The translations under genes were made by a program, and so were the position numbers. A stretch of DNA of 10,203 nucleotides, taken from assembly GCA_902494685.1 (NCBI GenBank), contig CABUUE010000038.1, positions 1 to 10,203 of the forward strand, written 5' to 3'. Positions 1 to 7,169 of the stretch are shown in pieces. The first letter of the stretch is position 1; every line of letters starts with the position of its first letter. The notes under the pieces are model-generated. The model saw only the letters and a list, made by a program, of their open reading frames with translations. It did not search any database and was not told the DNA's origin. Source of the DNA: an uncultured Collinsella sp. (GTDB lineage Bacteria; Actinomycetota; Coriobacteriia; Coriobacteriales; Coriobacteriaceae).

Positions 1-236
1 CATATAGCGAGACGACTACCATGTGCTTTACCTGCGGCATGCGTAACATCTCTTCGGGCGCCGTCATCGCCACGCAGTACTTTCCGGGCGAAGTCGTGTT
101 TCCCGTCATGTGCGGAACGCTGTTTCAGCAGGTACTCGCCTCGCTTATCGGGCATCTCTTTGAGCGTCTAACCGGCGAGGAGCGCGCCGCTCAGCGCAAG
201 CGTGTCGAGGCCGGCCGCGACGCCATGGCACGCTAG
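1..236 (+). CDS. BASS family (bile acid:sodium symporter-like) permease, C-terminal fragment
   Basis: The frame is already open at the window edge (first full codon at position 3) and ends at TAG 234-236, so this is the last 77 or so residues of a longer gene. The visible protein contains CGMRNISSGAVIA, then QYFPGE and FPVMCGTLFQQVLASLIG, which match the final transmembrane hairpin of BASS-family transporters (SBF/SBF-like domain). The GMRN motif and the hydrophobic stretch with GTLFQQ are characteristic of the region. A short charged cytoplasmic tail (RLTGEERAAQRKR) follows. Such proteins move organic anions, pantothenate or similar solutes, usually with sodium, across the inner membrane. 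The substrate cannot be told from this fragment. The ATG at 21 is internal, not a start: the reading frame continues upstream and no RBS precedes it. The gene converges on the - strand DUF4931 gene with only 30 bp between stops and no obvious terminator. Confidence 0.75.
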   Translation, partial: YSETTTMCFTCGMRNISSGAVIATQYFPGEVVFPVMCGTLFQQVLASLIGHLFERLTGEERAAQRKRVEAGRDAMAR

Positions 237-266
237 ACTGTCCGCATTACGTGGGCGTTAGTCCTG

Positions 267-1064
267 CTATTCGAGCGTTTCCAGATGCGCACGCAGGCGC
301 TCAGCATCGATATCGAGCGTTGTCTCGGCATTGACCTGGGCCAAACGATAGCCGACAAAGTAGGGCGAAACCACCCAACGCGGCAGCGCCTTGGCAATGG
401 TCCGACCGCCCAGGTGATAGAAGAACAAGTTGTACGACTCTGCGCGACCACCGTGGTGCTCGTTCAGGATATAGCGCAGAGCCACCTGGATCGCATCGGC
501 GAAGAGATCTGCCTCGGCTTGGTCTCTTGTGTCATCGCTGGCGGCAATTCCCTGCGGGGCTGAAACGTTGACCTCAAAGAACCCCATGATCGGTTCGGTT
601 GAGATGTTGGCCGCGATTCTCCCCTGTTGCCAGACATTGATGCCTTCGAAATTGGCGGAAGTCAACGAAGCATAGCCGTCTTCCTGCTCCAAACCCACGA
701 TCTGCATGTGCGGATGAACGAGACTACCGCCCGAGAGAGGACCCTTGTTCTTGTACATGAGCACGCTTCGATACTGCTGTGAATCGATCATCTGCTGCCA
801 GCAATCCAGGGCAAACCTCATCACATGGTGGAGTTCATCCGGCTCATAGGTCGCCAGGTCGGCATCGTGATCGGCTGACTCGATCAGCACGGTTTGACGG
901 GTGGCGCGCAGGGTTTTGAACTTATTCTCGAGCCAGATGCAGTCGCCGTCGCGCCGGATGATATTGGCGAGTCCCTCGGTATCGCAAAAGGGGCACGCGG
1001 TGCCAGGGCGCCGGTTGTCGTCGGGCTTGCCGCTCGCCTGCTGAACGTCAAATACCAGCGCCAC
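267..1064 (-). CDS. DUF4931 / galactose-1-phosphate uridylyltransferase-like HIT-fold protein
   Basis: A 265-residue soluble protein. Near the N-terminus CPFC (residues 24-27) looks like half of a zinc site. The sequence GGSLVHPHMQ (112-121) matches the GalT active-site loop, in which the second His of His-Pro-His is the nucleotidylated nucleophile (H119 here) and the following Gln (Q121) supports it. The C-terminal LPRWVVSPYFVGY (227-239) is also typical of DUF4931/GalT-like proteins. The family is known to have the HIT/GalT fold; nucleotidyl transfer or nucleotide-sugar phosphorolysis is the likely chemistry, but the substrate is unknown. Translation starts at GTG 1064-1062: GGAGG at 1077-1073 sits 8 nt upstream, inside the end of cutC. 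The cutC stop is one in-frame codon (CCC) before this GTG, so the two genes are almost certainly co-transcribed and translationally coupled. No galK/galE neighbours are seen, which argues against a plain Leloir GalT. Confidence 0.8.
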   Translation of the reverse strand: MALVFDVQQASGKPDDNRRPGTACPFCDTEGLANIIRRDGDCIWLENKFKTLRATRQTVLIESADHDADLATYEPDELHHVMRFALDCWQQMIDSQQYRSVLMYKNKGPLSGGSLVHPHMQIVGLEQEDGYASLTSANFEGINVWQQGRIAANISTEPIMGFFEVNVSAPQGIAASDDTRDQAEADLFADAIQVALRYILNEHHGGRAESYNLFFYHLGGRTIAKALPRWVVSPYFVGYRLAQVNAETTLDIDAERLRAHLETLE

Positions 1065-1067
1065 GGG

Positions 1068-1745
1068 TTACGCCTCCAGCGGCACGATCTTGGTGCCATG
1101 GAGCTCGGAGACGCCCAATGCCGCCGCCACGGTATCGCGGTTGGCCGTGGAAATGCCGCCGCCGGGAAGGATGGTCAGGCGGTCGCCCGCATACTCGACA
1201 AGACGCGATAGGTGCTCCAGATTGTCCTCGATCGGCGTTCCGGCAGCACCACCATGCGTCAGGATACGCGTGATGCCGCAGTCGGCGAGTGTGTCGACGG
1301 CATCGAGCTGAGCCTCGGGCGAGAGCTGGTCAAACGCCATGTGGAAGGTGATGTCAAGGGACTCGCGCTTGCACTCCTCGGTCGCGCAGCCCGCGGCCAT
1401 CACGAGGGCGCCCAACGTAAGCTCGTCGAGCGCCCAGCCGCCGGCACAAGGCTTGCAGCAGCCAAAGACCAAGCCATCGGCGCCGGCGCTCACGGCAAGA
1501 CCCAAGTCCATCTCCATCATGCGCAGCTCGTCCTGGTTGTAGTGAAAGTCACCGCCACGCGGGCGAATCATGCACATCACTCGCGCATCATGCTCGTGAG
1601 CATAGCTGACCGCAGCGCTGATAACGCCGGCCGAGGGCGTGGTACCACCGACGGCAAGGTTGTCGCACAGCTCGATGCGCCTTGCACCGGCATCGATAGC
1701 CGCCGGCACCCGCTCAAAGTTCTCGGCACAAAACTCGTACAGCAT
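1068..1745 (-). CDS. cutC: CutC family TIM-barrel protein
   Basis: A 225-residue protein, slightly shorter than the E. coli CutC length of about 248. Family signatures appear in order: MLYEFCAEN at the N-terminus, RRIELCDNLAVGGTTPS (22-38), IRPRGGDF (60-67), ITFHMAFDQ (132-140), ILTHGG (161-166), LPGGGIS (193-199) and LHGT (215-218). These are the beta-strand ends of the CutC TIM barrel. The family was named for copper tolerance in E. coli, but that phenotype was later attributed to the sRNA MicL encoded at the cutC 3' end, so the enzymatic role is open and copper homeostasis should not be assumed. Start: an in-frame ATG at 1784 would add 13 residues, but the family N-terminus and a GGGGGT RBS at 1757-1752, 6 nt upstream, favour 1745. 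It is followed 3 nt later by the DUF4931 gene. No convincing promoter was found; the palindromic element begins about 50 bp upstream. Confidence 0.92.
   Translation of the reverse strand: MLYEFCAENFERVPAAIDAGARRIELCDNLAVGGTTPSAGVISAAVSYAHEHDARVMCMIRPRGGDFHYNQDELRMMEMDLGLAVSAGADGLVFGCCKPCAGGWALDELTLGALVMAAGCATEECKRESLDITFHMAFDQLSPEAQLDAVDTLADCGITRILTHGGAAGTPIEDNLEHLSRLVEYAGDRLTILPGGGISTANRDTVAAALGVSELHGTKIVPLEA
1073..1077 (-). promoter_or_regulatory. RBS of the DUF4931 gene, embedded in the cutC 3' end
   Basis: GGAGG on the - strand lies within the last codons of cutC (ctg gag gcg taa), 8 nt before the GTG at 1064. It decides the GTG start and implies coupling, since ribosomes terminating on cutC stop right over this start. 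Confidence 0.75.
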
Positions 1746-1751
1746 AGATAG

Positions 1752-1757
1752 ACCCCC
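1752..1757 (-). promoter_or_regulatory. RBS deciding the cutC start
   Basis: GGGGGT on the - strand, 6 nt before the ATG at 1745. No comparable site precedes the longer alternative start at 1784. Confidence 0.6.
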
Positions 1758-1793
1758 AGATGACAAACGTTTTCCGATGGGCATTGTCGCACG

Positions 1794-1878
1794 CCCCCAT
1801 GAAGTTGCGGTGGAATAGGGACTGTTTTGGCCTCTGAGGCTCCCATTTAGTTCCTATTCCACCGCAACTTAAAGGGGG
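1794..1878. repeat. 85-bp near-perfect palindromic element
   Basis: Arms at 1802-1819 (AAGTTGCGGTGGAATAGG) and 1853-1870 are exact reverse complements over 18 bp. Allowing one G·U in a + strand RNA the stem extends to 22 bp (1802-1823 with 1849-1870). Outside the arms, CCCCC at 1794-1798 faces GGGGG at 1874-1878 across a 3-nt mismatch on each side. The loop contains a smaller palindrome, GCCTC-T-GAGGC (1830-1840). No protein frame of interest overlaps it. It lies between the livF end and the cutC start, both on the - strand. It could be a dispersed genomic palindrome (REP/MITE-like), a terminator without a U-tract, or an RNA element; the sequence alone does not decide. Confidence 0.85.
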
Positions 1879-1880
1879 TA

Positions 1881-1921
1881 GTCGTTGGCATCTGCCACAA
1901 CGCCGATGTTTTGGCAACGAC
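1881..1921. repeat. Weak inverted repeat linking the two large hairpins
   Basis: GTCGTTG at 1881-1887 is the reverse complement of CAACGAC at 1915-1921, spaced by 27 nt. Alternatively CGTT-GGC (1883-1889) can pair with GCC-AACG (1894-1902) around an ATCT loop with a 2-nt bulge. It is short enough to be chance, but it fills the space between two much stronger palindromes. Confidence 0.3.
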
Positions 1922-1926
1922 AGCGA

Positions 1927-2025
1927 AAGCCCGCCAGAGCGAGCAAGGTGCCTTGAAACAAGGCGGCATTGACCTTCTGGTCATGCCGCCGAAGTTGAAA
2001 GGCAGATTGCCGCTCTGGCGGGCTT
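1927..2025. repeat. 99-nt compound hairpin with 15-bp outer arms
   Basis: AAGCCCGCCAGAGCG (1927-1941) is the exact reverse complement of 2011-2025. Moving inward, pairing resumes repeatedly: GCAA 1943-1946 with TTGC 2007-2010, TGCCTT 1949-1954 with AAGGCA 1999-2004, GGCGGCAT 1962-1969 with ATGCCGCC 1983-1990, and GACC 1971-1974 with GGTC 1979-1982 closing a TTCT loop. About 37 bp of pairing in 99 nt gives one long rod with small internal loops. On the - strand the outer arm runs into GGGCTTTCGCT, a weak terminator-like tail, so it may end livF transcription. The nesting is richer than a simple terminator and could also mark a repeat family or a structured RNA. Confidence 0.8.
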
Positions 2026-2038
2026 GCAGCGTCGGCTG

Positions 2039-2066
2039 GTTACGGCGTTTGGCAAAACGCCGTAAC
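2039..2066 (-). terminator. Hairpin directly after livF, probable 3' end structure
   Basis: GTTACGGCGTTT (2039-2050) pairs perfectly with AAACGCCGTAAC (2055-2066) around a 4-nt loop, a 12-bp stem starting 3 nt after the livF stop. No T-run follows on the - strand, so it fits an mRNA-protecting or Rho-assisted 3' hairpin better than a classic intrinsic terminator. Confidence 0.5.
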
Positions 2067-2069
2067 TAT

Positions 2070-2783
2070 CTAGCCGCCCAGGTAGGCTTTACGCACGTTG
2101 TCGTCGTGGAGCAGTTCTTGGCCGGTGCCGGTCATGGTGATCTTGCCGGTCTCGAGCACGTAGCCGCGTGTGGCGATGGAAAGAGCCATCTGTGCGTTTT
2201 GCTCGACCAGGAGCACCGTGGTGCCGGCCTTGTGCAGGTCCTCGACAATTTGCAAGATCTGTTCGATCAGAATCGGCGCCAGACCCATGGAGGGTTCGTC
2301 GAGCATGAGCAGCTTAGGGTTACTCATAAGAGCGCGGCCCATAACGAGCATCTGCTGCTCGCCGCCCGAAAGGGTACCGGCGACCTGGCGACGGCGTTCC
2401 TTCAGGCGCGGGAACTGCTCGTAAACGCGCTCAAGGCCCGGAGCCACCGTGGACTTGGGCTGCGTATAGGCACCCATTTCCAGGTTCTCCTCGACCGTCA
2501 TCTGCAAAAAAGCGCGACGACCCTCGGGAACCTGAGCCAGACCCTTACCAACCAGCTTGTCGGCAGGCGTATGGGTAATGTCCTCGCCCATAAACTTGAT
2601 GGATCCGGTCTTAGAGCGCAGCAGGCCCGAGACGGTCTTGAGCGTTGTGGACTTGCCGGCGCCGTTGGCACCGATCAGGGCCACGATCTCGCCCTCGTTG
2701 ACGTTAAAGGAGATGTCCTTGATGGCGTGGATGGCGCCGTACCAGACGTTGATGTTGTAGACGGAAAGCATCGGCTCTGCCAT
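2070..2783 (-). CDS. livF: Branched-chain amino acid ABC transporter ATP-binding protein LivF
   Basis: A 237-residue nucleotide-binding subunit of a HAAT-type importer. Walker A GANGAGKST is at 38-46, the Q-loop region at GLAQVPEGRR (81-90), signature LSGGEQ at 138-143, and Walker B LLMLDEP at 158-164. The switch position reads LLVEQNA, so Gln195 replaces the usual His; E. coli LivF has the same substitution. The order Walker A, EGRR, LSGGE, VEQNA and the C-terminal AYLGG identify LivF rather than LivG. It would hydrolyse ATP at the cytoplasmic face as a heterodimer with LivG on LivH/LivM. The ATG at 2783 directly follows the livG TAA with no gap, and its RBS AAGGGGGAG (2798-2790) lies in the last livG codons. 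It is the last gene of the transporter operon and is followed by a hairpin. Confidence 0.95.
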   Translation of the reverse strand: MAEPMLSVYNINVWYGAIHAIKDISFNVNEGEIVALIGANGAGKSTTLKTVSGLLRSKTGSIKFMGEDITHTPADKLVGKGLAQVPEGRRAFLQMTVEENLEMGAYTQPKSTVAPGLERVYEQFPRLKERRRQVAGTLSGGEQQMLVMGRALMSNPKLLMLDEPSMGLAPILIEQILQIVEDLHKAGTTVLLVEQNAQMALSIATRGYVLETGKITMTGTGQELLHDDNVRKAYLGG

Positions 2784-3633
<850 letters not shown>

Positions 3634-3644
<11 letters not shown>

Positions 3645-4713
3645 CGGCTGCCACCTCCTTCTTGGAAGCAAAGCGGTCCTTAATGCGTGCGAAGAACGCC
3701 TTGAGCTGTGGGTTGTTAGTAAAGACCATGACCAGGATCAGCACGATGGCGTAGATGAGCATGCGGTAGTCCGAGAACTGACGGAGCAACTCGGGGAGCA
3801 CCGTGAGCAGCGCCGCGGCGATAACGGAACCGCGCATGTTGCCCAGGCCGCCCAGGACCACGAACACCAGAATGAGGATCGACGTGTTGAAGTCGAACTT
3901 AGTAGCGGAAAGCTGCGAGAAGTTACCGCCGAACAAAGCCCCGGCAGCACCGGCGAGGGCAGCGGAAACCACGAAGGCGATCATGCGGTACTCGGTGACG
4001 GAGATGCCTACGGACTCGGCTGCAATCTTGTTATCGCGCACGGCCATAATGGCACGGCCGGTACGGCTGCGAACCAGGTTGAGTACAATCACGAGCGCGA
4101 CCATAACCAGGATGGCACCGGCGAGGAAGGTCGAGTACGTCGACACGCCCGAGGCACCCTGGGCGCCCTTGATGATGGCGGTGCCGTCCTCGAGCAGGTG
4201 CAGGTCGTCGATCGTAGAGTTGCCCGTGATGTTAAAGATCACGTGCAGGCCGCGGGAGTCGACACCCACAATGAGGCAGGTGACGATCTCTTTGATGATC
4301 TCGCCAAAGGCCAGCGTCACGATAGCCAGGTAATCGCCGCTCAGGCGAAGGACCGGGATGCCAATCAAGAAGCCCAGAATGGCGGCAGCGATGGCGCCGA
4401 CCACGATACTGATGATAAGGCGCACCGGATCGGAGGGAACGGCGCTCTCCAGCGCGACGGCGGTGACGATGCCCGTATAGGCACCGACGCTCATAAAGCC
4501 CGCATGGCCCAGCGACAGGTCGCCCGCGATGCCGACGACGAGGTTGAGGGAAATGGCCATGACGATATAGGCCGTGATGGGAACCAGCTGACCGGCGATC
4601 ATGCGCGGGATCATGTGGTTGGACTGCATAAAGAACACGATGGCGAAGGCCACGATGCACATGGCGTACGTGACAAAGTCGTGACGCGTCTGCTTGTCTT
4701 TAAGAAACTTCAT
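3634..4713 (-). CDS. livM: Branched-chain amino acid ABC transporter permease LivM
   Basis: A 359-residue polytopic membrane protein (BPD_transp_2 family) with clear hydrophobic segments at about 14-30, 43-62, 98-120, 128-150, 195-214, 244-262, 277-310 and 316-332. Family landmarks are GIAGDLSLGHAGFMSVGAYTG (61-81, key part LSLGHAGF), the cytoplasmic coupling loop GRAIMAVRDNKIAAESVGI (219-237) that docks on the ATPases, and FVVLGGLGNMRGSVIGA-like text at 284-300. With LivH it forms the translocation path. Start is ambiguous: GTG at 4722 directly abuts the livH stop but has poorly spaced Shine-Dalgarno sequence, whereas the ATG at 4713 has GGTGA 5 nt upstream, so the shorter form is preferred. 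The 3' end contains the livG RBS and overlaps livG. The C-terminal tail (KDRFASKKEVAADAQ) is hydrophilic. Confidence 0.93.
3653..3660 (-). promoter_or_regulatory. RBS deciding the livG start
   Basis: AAGGAGGT, a near-perfect anti-16S match, on the - strand inside the last codons of livM, 8 nt before the ATG at 3644. It rules out the longer start at 3671. Confidence 0.85.
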
Positions 4714-4722
4714 AACGCTCAC

Positions 4723-5604
4723 CTACACCTTCTCGGGGACGTACTTGCCCAAGAGGCCGGCAGGCTTGACGAGCAGGACGATGATCAAAACACCAAAGAC
4801 GATGGAGTTGGCAAGGCTCGTGGAAATGTAAGCCTGCGCCATCGCCTCGATGATGCCGATGAGAATGCCACCGACAAAGGCACCGGGGATGGAGCCGATG
4901 CCGCCGAAAACGGCAGCGTCGAAGGCCTTGATGCCAGGCATGGCGCCCGTGGTGGGCTGCAGGACCGGCGAGTAGGAGCACAGCAGCACGCCGGCGATGG
5001 CGGCAAGGGCGGAGCCGATGGCAAACGTCATTGAGATGGTGCGGTTGACGTTGATGCCCATGAGCTGAGCGGCGGCCTTGTCCTCGGACACGGCGCGCAT
5101 GGCTTTGCCCATCTTGGTCTTACCTGTAAAGAACATCAGGCCGGCCATGATAACCAGGCAGGCGACGATGGTGACGAGCGAGACGGCGCTTACGTTGAAC
5201 TTGGCCAAGGACTCCGGCACCTGGAAGGTGACGAGCGAAGTGAAGTTCTTGGGCGTGGCGCCCCACAGAAGCTGCGCGGCGTTCTGCAGGAAGTAAGACA
5301 CGCCGATGGCCGTGATCAGAACGGCCAGAGGGCCTGCTTGGCGCAGCGGCTTATAGGCCAGACCCTCGATGAGAACACCGAGAACCGTGCAGACCACACA
5401 AGAGAGAACTACAGATGCCCAGCCCGGGAGGCCGAGATACGACGTGGCACAGAACGAGACATAGGCACCGACCATGATGACGTCGCCGTGAGCGAAGTTG
5501 AGCATCTTGGCGATACCGTAGACCATGGTGTAGCCCAACGCGATGATGGCGTAGACGCTGCCCATGGACAGGCCGTTGACCAGGTATTGGATAAAGACCG
5601 TCAT
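4723..5604 (-). CDS. livH: Branched-chain amino acid ABC transporter permease LivH
   Basis: A 293-residue polytopic permease. LNFAHGDVIMVGAY (35-48) is the hallmark of LivH, and GKAMRAVSEDKAAAQLMGI (166-184) is the cytoplasmic coupling loop contacting the NBDs. GIKAFDAAVFGGIGSIPGA (224-242) and a final hydrophobic segment with KPAGLLGK complete the family pattern. Hydrophobic segments lie at about 4-28, 40-58, 62-82, 93-113, 139-159, 188-210, 228-256 and 265-280. In-frame starts at 5697 and 5613 were rejected: the RBS AAGGGGGA (5620-5613) overlaps or abuts those codons but stands 8 nt before the ATG at 5604, which also gives the usual family N-terminus (MTVFIQYLVNGL). The livM start touches its stop. 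Upstream is a 139-bp gap with two tandem hairpins separating it from the livJ-b gene. Confidence 0.94.
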   Translation of the reverse strand: MTVFIQYLVNGLSMGSVYAIIALGYTMVYGIAKMLNFAHGDVIMVGAYVSFCATSYLGLPGWASVVLSCVVCTVLGVLIEGLAYKPLRQAGPLAVLITAIGVSYFLQNAAQLLWGATPKNFTSLVTFQVPESLAKFNVSAVSLVTIVACLVIMAGLMFFTGKTKMGKAMRAVSEDKAAAQLMGINVNRTISMTFAIGSALAAIAGVLLCSYSPVLQPTTGAMPGIKAFDAAVFGGIGSIPGAFVGGILIGIIEAMAQAYISTSLANSIVFGVLIIVLLVKPAGLLGKYVPEKV

Positions 5605-5612
5605 GTTCCACA

Positions 5613-5620
5613 TCCCCCTT
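5613..5620 (-). promoter_or_regulatory. RBS deciding the livH start
   Basis: AAGGGGGA on the - strand, 8 nt upstream of the ATG at 5604. The same octamer serves livJ-a at 8381-8374. Confidence 0.75.
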
Positions 5621-5650
5621 TCGAATAGGTTTCCAGTTGATGTATGAAAC

Positions 5651-5670
5651 AGGGACGTTACATCGTCCCT
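5651..5670 (-). terminator. Second intercistronic hairpin, livJ-b / livH
   Basis: AGGGACG (5651-5657) pairs with CGTCCCT (5664-5670) around a 6-nt loop. On the - strand it is followed by GTTTCAT, a weak U-rich tail, so it may act as a leaky terminator or attenuator ahead of livH. No alternative antiterminator pairing was worked out. Confidence 0.45.
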
Positions 5671-5680
5671 AGATACCAAG

Positions 5681-5712
5681 CAAGCAGGGAAGGCCAAAAC
5701 CTCCCCTGCTTG
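5681..5712 (-). terminator. First intercistronic hairpin, livJ-b / livH
   Basis: On the - strand CAAGCAGGGGAGG (5712-5700) pairs with CCTTCCCTGCTTG (5693-5681), 13 bp including one G·U, around a 6-nt TTTTGG loop. It lies about 30 nt after the livJ-b stop and has no U-tract. The position, between an abundant binding protein and its permease genes, suggests an mRNA-stabilising or partial-termination role that lowers livHMGF expression relative to livJ. Confidence 0.6.
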
Positions 5713-5743
5713 GGATCAAAACCGCTCTATGTAAGGCGGCCTA

Positions 5744-6931
5744 TTAGGCCTGTACGTACTTGCCGTCGGTAATGACGTACGCCGTCGGGTCCTTCTGGAC
5801 CTGGCCCTTGTCGTTCCAGGAGAGCTTGCCAGTCAGACCGTCAACAGTAATGTTGCGCATAGCCTCGGGAAGCTTCTCGGCAACCTCGGTGGGGTCGGCG
5901 TCGACACCCAGGCCGGCCTCCTTGAGAGCCTCGACCACCGCATGCACGCCGTCGTAGGCGTCGGCGGCAAACTGGTCGGGGGTATCGCCGTACTTATCTT
6001 TGTAAGCGTTGACGAAGTCGGCGTTCTTCTCGTCGTCGGCGGAGAACGGGGTCATGAGCAGCAGACCCTCGGCAAGAGAGGTGTCGAAGCCCTCAACGCC
6101 CAGGATGCCGTCCATGCCGTCGCAGCCCATCATCTTGACGTCGTAGCCCATGTCCTTGGCGTTCTTGAGCAGGACGGACGCCGGCGTGTAGTAGATCGGC
6201 GCAAAGATCATGGTGGCGCCTGCCTGCTTGGCCTTGGTCAGCTGGTTCGTAAAGCTCGTGGCGGAGTCGTCCTTAAAGGTCTCCTCGTCGACAATCTCGA
6301 GCTTGGACTTAGCGGCCTGGGCCTTAAAGGAATCTGCGATGCCCGAAGAATAGGCGTCGCCGGAGTTATAGAACAGCACGAACTTCTCGTCCGCATACTT
6401 CTGCGCCAGGAACTTGGCAGCGTTGACACCCTGGTTGGGGTCGGTAAAGCAAACCTGGAAGACGCAATCCTTGCCCTTGGTAACGTCCTCGGAAGACGCG
6501 GACGGGGTGATCATGAACGTCTCGGGGTCGTTACCGCACTCTGCGGCAACGGCGACCGACGCACCCGTGGTGGTCGGGCCGACGAGGGCCTGCATGCCCC
6601 AGTCGAGCAGGGTGTTGAAGGCGTTGACGGCCTTCTCGCCATCGGCCTGGTCGTCCTCGGCCTTGCTGACAAGCGGCAGCTCCTTAGTCGAGAAATCCTT
6701 GCAGCCAAGCTCGACAGCCTGTGTAACGGACTTGCCGTAGGACGCGTTGGCGCCGGTCAGCGGGCCGATGGTGCCGATCTTAAACGAAGCGTCGCCCGCC
6801 GCGGAACCGCTGTCGCCGCCGTTGGAGGAGCAGCCAGCTAGAATGGACATCGCCCCCAGACCTGCTGCGCTCGCGATAACGCTCCTGCGATTCATAACAG
6901 GGTTCAATGACTTACCGGTGAGGCTCGACAT
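5744..6931 (-). CDS. livJ: Branched-chain amino acid-binding lipoprotein, LivJ-type (copy b, permease-proximal)
   Basis: A 395-residue periplasmic-binding-protein type I (HAAT) receptor. The N-terminus has NRRSVIA at 14-20, a hydrophobic stretch and the lipobox L-A-G-C with Cys34, so it should be a lipid-anchored protein, plausibly exported by Tat. A Gly/Ser/Asp linker (35-49) leads into FKIGTIGPLTG (50-60). Family landmarks follow: DDQADGEKAVNAFNTL, ALVGPTTTG (115-123), ITPSAS (141-146), VFQVCFTDP, LFYNSGDAYSSG, and YYTPASVLLKNAKDMGYD. The C-terminal lobe ends in GLTGKLSWNDKGQ and AYVITDGKYVQA. Start 6931 is supported by AGGAG at 6942-6938, 6 nt upstream; Met13 lacks an RBS. It is roughly 70% identical by eye to the upstream copy. 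Ligand is assigned from the liv context; leucine/isoleucine/valine are likely but not proven, and other amides or amino acids are possible for HAAT receptors. Confidence 0.9.
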   Translation of the reverse strand: MSSLTGKSLNPVMNRRSVIASAAGLGAMSILAGCSSNGGDSGSAAGDASFKIGTIGPLTGANASYGKSVTQAVELGCKDFSTKELPLVSKAEDDQADGEKAVNAFNTLLDWGMQALVGPTTTGASVAVAAECGNDPETFMITPSASSEDVTKGKDCVFQVCFTDPNQGVNAAKFLAQKYADEKFVLFYNSGDAYSSGIADSFKAQAAKSKLEIVDEETFKDDSATSFTNQLTKAKQAGATMIFAPIYYTPASVLLKNAKDMGYDVKMMGCDGMDGILGVEGFDTSLAEGLLLMTPFSADDEKNADFVNAYKDKYGDTPDQFAADAYDGVHAVVEALKEAGLGVDADPTEVAEKLPEAMRNITVDGLTGKLSWNDKGQVQKDPTAYVITDGKYVQA

Positions 6932-7025
6932 GCGGCTCTCCTCTCAAATCTCGTCGGGTTTCGGTTACCCGACAGGCCATCCTTCGCCGTGTTCGGCGTT
7001 CGCAAAATAGTAGACGCTTTAGTTG

Positions 7026-7054
7026 AGAAAAGTGGCGATTATTTCAACTTTTCT
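7026..7054. promoter_or_regulatory. Operator-like 8-bp inverted repeat upstream of livJ-b
   Basis: AGAAAAGT (7026-7033) and ACTTTTCT (7047-7054) are exact reverse complements separated by 13 bp, so the half-sites are 21 bp apart centre to centre, two helical turns. The site is about 95-125 bp upstream of the livJ-b start. That geometry fits a dimeric regulator; the regulator is unknown. Confidence 0.4.
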
Positions 7055-7169
7055 TTTGTTTTGTCCATTTATCCATAATTATGCGTATTTCTATCGGTTT
7101 ATGCAGTTTAGCCACTTTATTGTGTGAAAGTAATATTTCCATTCTGTTACAAGCGCCCCTGCCCTGATT

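Noticed and set aside
5605..5697. N-terminal extension of livH to an ATG at 5697
   Set aside because: The extra residues lack family similarity, the frame crosses both intercistronic hairpins, and the RBS fits only the ATG at 5604.
5738..5750. GGCCT-ATT-AGGCC palindrome over the livJ-b stop codon
   Set aside because: A 5-bp stem with a 3-nt loop is too short to call in GC-rich sequence, and no U-tract follows.
7044..7076. 10-codon leader-peptide-like frame (MDKWTKQKKS) upstream of livJ-b
   Set aside because: It has no RBS and no run of Leu/Ile/Val codons, and no attenuator hairpins follow, so an amino acid attenuation leader is not supported.
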